Notes under the pieces: generated by a model | What the model saw: the letters and a program-made list of their open reading frames with translations, nothing else | The model's database searches: none | What the model was told of the DNA's origin: nothing | Shown here: in pieces, positions 40,763 to 44,403 of the stretch | Layout: each line of letters starts with the position of its first letter | How positions within the stretch are numbered: position 1 is the stretch's first letter | Made by a program: the position numbers and the translations under genes | Assembly (NCBI GenBank): GCA_038216155.1 | Contig: JBBQQH010000026.1 | Span: forward strand, 1 to 44,403 | Reading direction: 5' to 3' | DNA from: SZAS-103 sp038216155 | GTDB lineage: Bacteria; Pseudomonadota; Gammaproteobacteria; Xanthomonadales; Xanthomonadaceae | Length of the DNA stretch: 44,403 bases

Positions 40763-41713
40763 ATGTGCAACCTCTTTTTTCTCCTGGCAACCAATTTTCT
40801 TGCACTCGTTTGTTTGGCGTCGGCATTTGCCAAGACGATTCAAAAGCCCGACCCGTTTAGTTCGAACCAGCACTGGGTCTTGGCGATCGCGCATGCACGC
40901 TGGTTTCCCCTGATCGAGTTCGGCATCGGGACAATGCTTATTTTCCCGCTACCGATGATCCTTCAGGCATGCGCCGCGATTGCCGTAGCAAGCGTCGTCG
41001 GGGCGGGTCTGTACTTGCGTGTAGTGCATGCGGAGGAGGAATACGAAGGCTTTGGCTCGATAACACCCAGCAGCCAGGGCCAATATTTCGCGTTGGGTGT
41101 CGCTGTAATCGGCGCGACAGCCCTTGTTACCTTCAAGGCTCTGCAAACACCATTTGTGGAATCGCCAGTCAACTGGTGGGTGACGGGGACGGCAATTGCA
41201 CTCCTGATACTCATCGCTGGAAAACTACGGCATGACCAAACCTCCGGGAAGGGCTACGCGAAAAAGTGTATCGATCTTGCGAAGGTCAGCGAGTTGCCAC
41301 GAAACCTTTTTCTCGGCGCGGACAATCGCGGCGCCTTGACTGCCGGCGAACTCGTTGCGAATGGCAAGCCTTCAGTCATTCTCGCTGTTTCCCCACATTG
41401 CACCGAATGCCGCGATGCCTATGCGGTTCTGGCCAACCATGCCAAGTTGCTCAGCAAGACGTTGACCATCGTCGTGATCGCGCAGAATGACGAACTCTTT
41501 CGAACCACTCCGGAGGCGCCGATGCGCCAGCTGATAGATCCAGCCAGCCATCTGAACCGCTTTCTCGGTCTGCGCACACTACCCTACGCGATCTTAGTCA
41601 ACGACGACCTCACCCTGCTGGCGCCTCCGTCGCAGACCTCGCACACCGTACAACGCTTGATCACGCTTTTGGTCGTCATGATAGAGAATGCGCCGGACAC
41701 CTACCTGACATAG
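40763..41713 (+). CDS. MauE/DoxX-like membrane domain fused to thioredoxin-like domain
   Basis: About 316 residues from the ATG at 40763. A GGGAG lies only two bases before it, so GTG at 40748 is an alternative. Residues 1-150 carry four hydrophobic segments (FFLLATNFLALVCLASAFAK, ARWFPLIEFGIGTMLIFPLP, LQACAAIAVASVVGAGLYLR, FALGVAVIGATALVTF), the MauE pattern including the KT.QKPDPF stretch after helix 1; a further segment (VTGTAIALLILIAGKL) follows. Residues about 180-300 form a thioredoxin-like domain with C213-T-E-C216 in VILAVSPHCTECRDAYAVLA and a cis-Pro-like TLPYAIL. MauE proteins assist disulfide formation in methylamine dehydrogenase; such fusions probably supply or move periplasmic disulfides. 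No mau genes are near. It stands alone. Confidence 0.72.
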   Translation: MCNLFFLLATNFLALVCLASAFAKTIQKPDPFSSNQHWVLAIAHARWFPLIEFGIGTMLIFPLPMILQACAAIAVASVVGAGLYLRVVHAEEEYEGFGSITPSSQGQYFALGVAVIGATALVTFKALQTPFVESPVNWWVTGTAIALLILIAGKLRHDQTSGKGYAKKCIDLAKVSELPRNLFLGADNRGALTAGELVANGKPSVILAVSPHCTECRDAYAVLANHAKLLSKTLTIVVIAQNDELFRTTPEAPMRQLIDPASHLNRFLGLRTLPYAILVNDDLTLLAPPSQTSHTVQRLITLLVVMIENAPDTYLT

Positions 41714-41971
41714 CCACACACGTCACGCGAAGACTGGGTAGGCCACCACTCCCAGGCGAAAGACAAAGACAAGCAAGTCAAGTCGTCGAATTCACCTGCA
41801 CGCACTGGAACTGATGCTACCCGCACATATCTGAGAGGGACCGACACACCGGTTACCCTGGCACAATTGACCGGCGGACTTGGCGAGACACGCGCAGCGG
41901 CCGGCATCTATTCGGCTTTGCAGTATCGGCGGCAAAGCGCCGCAACCTTCGTTCCCGGGATTCCGGCTGCC

Positions 41972-42787
41972 TCAGGAATGTAGTCGGCTCAGATCGCGCG
42001 TCACGCATGCGATGATCCACTCCGTGCCGTGTCTTACGGCCTGCCGTTGAATTTCGGCCGGGAACTGCGAGCCATCCTTGCGTTGTAGCTGACTCTGGCA
42101 GAATGTGATCTTGCCGGGGTCAGCAATGGCAGAATCGTAGACGCTCTCCAGGTCCCCACGTGCCATCGCGTACAACTCGCCGGGGCCGATGGCGAGTAAT
42201 TCTTCGCGCGTATAGCCAAACATATGCGTGGCAGTTGTATTGACCTCGATATTACGCATGCTGGAGCGCTTGATCAGAAAAATCGCATCGGCGCTGGAAT
42301 CCATCGCCTTGCGGAACAGATTCAGATCGGCCGTGCGCGCGTCAACCTGCTGCTCCAGGATCAAATTGTGGTTCTTTAGAAAATCGGCAGCTTCCTTCAA
42401 ACGCAACAGATTGCGCACCCGTATGCACAATTCGGTGCGGTCGACGGGTTTGGTCAGAAATTCTTCAACCCCCGTCTCCAACCCAACCATGCGAGCGCTC
42501 CGACCGCTATGCGCTGTCACCATGACAATCGGAATATTCGAGGTCGCGACGTCGCCTTTGAGCAAGGTGGCTACCTGGTATCCGTCCATGTCCGGCATCA
42601 TGATGTCGAGCAGGATCAAGTCCGGTGGGCACTCCGCGATCAGGGCAAGGGCCTCTGTGCCATTGGCGGCGGTGCGCGTGAGATACCCTTCCGGGCGCAG
42701 CATCGCTTCGAGCAGCTTGCGATTCTTGATTTCGTCATCGACGATGAGGATGGTGGCGTTTGGATTAGTCATGTTGTGTGCTGGCAT
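41972..42787 (-). CDS. REC-PAS response regulator
   Basis: A 271-residue soluble protein. The receiver has D17-D18, D61 (LILLDIMMPDMDG) and K113 (EFLTKPVD). A coiled linker (LKEAADFLKNHNLILEQQVD) leads to a PAS domain at about 155-268 (FRKAMDSSADAIFLIKRSSM, ATHMFGYTREELLAIGPGEL, RKDGSQFPAEIQRQAV). No output domain follows the PAS, so it acts through protein contact. M1 at 42787 and M6 at 42772 are both possible starts; neither has a good ribosome site, which suggests coupling to the receiver gene that ends 9 bp upstream. Last gene of a phosphorelay cluster. Confidence 0.9.
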   Translation of the reverse strand: MPAHNMTNPNATILIVDDEIKNRKLLEAMLRPEGYLTRTAANGTEALALIAECPPDLILLDIMMPDMDGYQVATLLKGDVATSNIPIVMVTAHSGRSARMVGLETGVEEFLTKPVDRTELCIRVRNLLRLKEAADFLKNHNLILEQQVDARTADLNLFRKAMDSSADAIFLIKRSSMRNIEVNTTATHMFGYTREELLAIGPGELYAMARGDLESVYDSAIADPGKITFCQSQLQRKDGSQFPAEIQRQAVRHGTEWIIACVTRDLSRLHS

Positions 42788-42796
42788 TGGTTGGCG

Positions 42797-43180
42797 TTAA
42801 GGAGCTGGCGACGTTTTTCCGGCCAGAAGCGTATCGATCATTGTGTACAATTCCTGATAGCGCAGCGGTTTGGCGATATAGGCATCGCAACCAGCAGTAT
42901 GGCTTTTTTCCTCATCGGCCTTCATCGCCATTGCGGTCAGCGCGATGATGGGGATCGAGGCGGTTTTCGCATCCTGTTTCAGCAGCGCCGTCGCCGCCAA
43001 TCCGTCCATGCCTGGCAGCTGGATGTCCATCAGGATCAGATCCGGCTTTTCGGTACGCGCCAGCGTCAAACCGGCCTCTGCGTCGGCCGCGCGCAGAACG
43101 GTGTGACCGACATTGCCCAGCAGCAGCGATGCCAGTTTCATGTTCGCCGGGTTGTCCTCAATGACCAGGATGATGGGCAT
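42797..43180 (-). CDS. Single-domain receiver (CheY/DivK-like)
   Basis: A 127-residue stand-alone receiver: E8-D9, D52 (LILMDIQLPGMDG), Thr in IIALTAMAM and K104 (AYIAKPLRY). The IQLPGMDGL and LTAMAMKADEEK segments are typical of DivK-like receivers that work as phosphate shuttles. Its start lies 23 bp inside the end of the hybrid kinase gene, which strongly suggests that the kinase is its partner, and it is followed by the REC-PAS gene. Confidence 0.93.
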   Translation of the reverse strand: MPIILVIEDNPANMKLASLLLGNVGHTVLRAADAEAGLTLARTEKPDLILMDIQLPGMDGLAATALLKQDAKTASIPIIALTAMAMKADEEKSHTAGCDAYIAKPLRYQELYTMIDTLLAGKTSPAP

Positions 43181-44403
43181 TCGAAACCTCTGAAATATTC
43201 ATTGCACGCCCTACCTCGCCGACAAATGCGACCTGGGTTGCTTGCAGCCCCAGATTGGACAGGCAGGTCTGCAACTGGAGGCGGCTGATCGGTTTTTGCA
43301 GCACGGCGGCGGCCCCGCCTGCCAGCGCAATATTCTGGTCCGTCATGCCCGAGACGATCACGACGGGCACGCGCGCCAGGCTGCTGTTCTCGCGTATTTT
43401 CAGGAGGAATTCCTGGCCTCCAATGCCCGGCAATTGCAGGTCCAGCGTGATCAGACTCAGAGGCTGTTGCGGCGCCAGCAGGAGCCCGGTCTCGGCATTG
43501 GCGGCGACAATGACGCTGAATCCCTCCGCTTCGAGCAGCAGGCGAACCAGGTCGGATGCCTGCTCGTCGTCCTCGATCACCAACGCGGTGCGTTTCACTG
43601 TCGCGCCCACAGTCGCCGCCGGCGTGAGCACAGTGCCCGCGCCATTGTGCTGCCCGATGATGGATTGAGCCGTCGTGCGCAGCGGCAGCCAGACCGCGAA
43701 CCGCGTGCCCTCGCCTTCTGCGCTGGCCACGGCCACCGTGCCGCCGTGCAGTTCTGCCAGCTGCTTGACCATCGCCAAACCAAGCCCGGTCCCTTCGAAT
43801 TTGCGCGCCAGACTGCTGTCGATCTGAGTAAAGGCCTGGAACAATTTCGCCATGTTTTCCCGTGAAATGCCGATGCCGCTGTCGCTGACGGTTATTTCCA
43901 GAAATTCGCTGTACTCATTCACTGCCAACGGGAAGCTTTGCAGCGGCCAGGCGCCGGACAGCGTACCCACGGTGCCGCGCGAGACACGGCGCGCACTCAA
44001 GGTCACGCGCCCGCCGTTGGCGCCGAATTTGACTGCGTTCGACAGCAGGTTGTAGACGATTTGCTTGGTCTTGCGCGCGTCCAGCATGAGCGCATCCAGG
44101 CCCTCGTCGATTTCCAGCTTCAGGCTCAGGTGCTGGGCCAACGCCTTTTCGCGAACGATTGACAGGCTGTTCGAGAGCAGGCCGTTGAAGTCCGTCGGCT
44201 CCAGTTCGAGCGCCATCATGCCCGCTTCGACTTTCGATAGATCCAGGATGTCGTTGATCAGGGACAGCAGGTGCTGTCCGCTGCTGAAGATATCGCCGAT
44301 GTATTCGTGCTGGCTGTCGCTCATCGGACCCATCAAACCGTCATTGAGGGCCTCGGAAAATCCGATGATGGCGTTCAGCGGCGTGCGCAATTCATGCGAC
44401 ATG
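43158..44403 (-). CDS. Hybrid sensor histidine kinase with C-terminal receiver (cut by right edge)
   Basis: The visible 414 residues are the C-terminal part; the frame runs off the right edge, and the Met at 44402 is the internal Met of the HisKA motif MSHELRTPLNAIIGFSEAL, not a start. The ATPase domain has KQIVYNLLSNAVKFGANGG (N box), VSDSGIGIS (G1), LFQAFTQIDSS (F box) and FEGTGLGLAMVKQLAELHGG (G2). After a linker comes a receiver with E-D-D (ALVIEDDEQ), Asp in ITLDLQLPGIGG and Lys in AVLQKPISR. Sensor domains lie outside the window. The end overlaps the single receiver gene by 23 bp. Confidence 0.92.
   Translation of the reverse strand, partial: MSHELRTPLNAIIGFSEALNDGLMGPMSDSQHEYIGDIFSSGQHLLSLINDILDLSKVEAGMMALELEPTDFNGLLSNSLSIVREKALAQHLSLKLEIDEGLDALMLDARKTKQIVYNLLSNAVKFGANGGRVTLSARRVSRGTVGTLSGAWPLQSFPLAVNEYSEFLEITVSDSGIGISRENMAKLFQAFTQIDSSLARKFEGTGLGLAMVKQLAELHGGTVAVASAEGEGTRFAVWLPLRTTAQSIIGQHNGAGTVLTPAATVGATVKRTALVIEDDEQASDLVRLLLEAEGFSVIVAANAETGLLLAPQQPLSLITLDLQLPGIGGQEFLLKIRENSSLARVPVVIVSGMTDQNIALAGGAAAVLQKPISRLQLQTCLSNLGLQATQVAFVGEVGRAMNISEVSNAHHPGH

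Noticed and set aside
1..44403. CRISPR arrays, rRNA genes or complete insertion sequences
   Set aside because: No regularly spaced direct repeats with unique spacers, no rRNA-like sequence and no transposase motif were found on either strand.

Overview
The window looks like a chromosomal segment of a GC-rich gammaproteobacterium of the order Xanthomonadales/Lysobacterales, probably Rhodanobacteraceae or a relative. The basis is the mix of RlmKL, TesB, a DUF2007 protein, Bpt leucyltransferase, minCDE, a GldF/GldG-type ABC operon and many PAS/GGDEF/EAL/receiver proteins. The genus call is inference from gene content and codon style. No search was run.

Left part (1-5.5 kb, accessory): the N-terminal 733 codons of a secreted RHS/YD-repeat protein run off the left edge on the minus strand. 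It is divergent from a small XRE-type repressor with a palindromic operator candidate between them. A gene-poor stretch follows. It holds a 311-bp element bounded by 20-bp inverted repeats, a cluster of small palindromes, one orphan ORF and a frame-broken gene remnant, and it ends at a tRNA-Ser(CGA) gene. This is the usual look of a decayed integration site.

5.7-15 kb (signalling and surface): a degenerate-HPt/receiver protein lies beside a 1018-residue PAS-PAS-PAS-GGDEF-EAL-REC protein. A secreted beta-helix protein is divergent from a DUF3606 protein across a repeat-rich promoter region. An NtrB-like histidine kinase, a PmtA-like methyltransferase and a Tyr/Gly/His-rich exported protein with its own terminator follow.

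15-25.7 kb (housekeeping): RlmKL coupled to an alpha/beta hydrolase, a peptidoglycan amidase, TesB, a DUF2007 membrane protein, Bpt, a conserved small protein, a transglutaminase-like exported protein, an SPFH / ribbon-helix-helix / CPBP protease operon, a two-TM small protein and a VanY-type peptidase. The SPFH operon has two tandem 8-bp palindromes inside its predicted promoter. They are spaced 11 bp apart, as expected for a ribbon-helix-helix autorepressor, and this is the most interesting candidate module in the window.

25.7-37 kb (all minus strand): a penicillin-acylase family enzyme, DUF423, a four-gene ABC operon (ATPase, permease, GldG-like, DUF4340), a SRPBCC/GyrI-like protein, and a DesK/NarL-type two-component pair.

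37-44.4 kb: a GNAT protein, minC-minD-minE with a downstream HEACH-motif protein of unknown function, a MauE-thioredoxin fusion, and a minus-strand phosphorelay cluster: a hybrid kinase cut by the right edge, a single-domain receiver and a REC-PAS protein. The PAS domain of the last is a close relative of the first PAS of the 1018-residue c-di-GMP protein.
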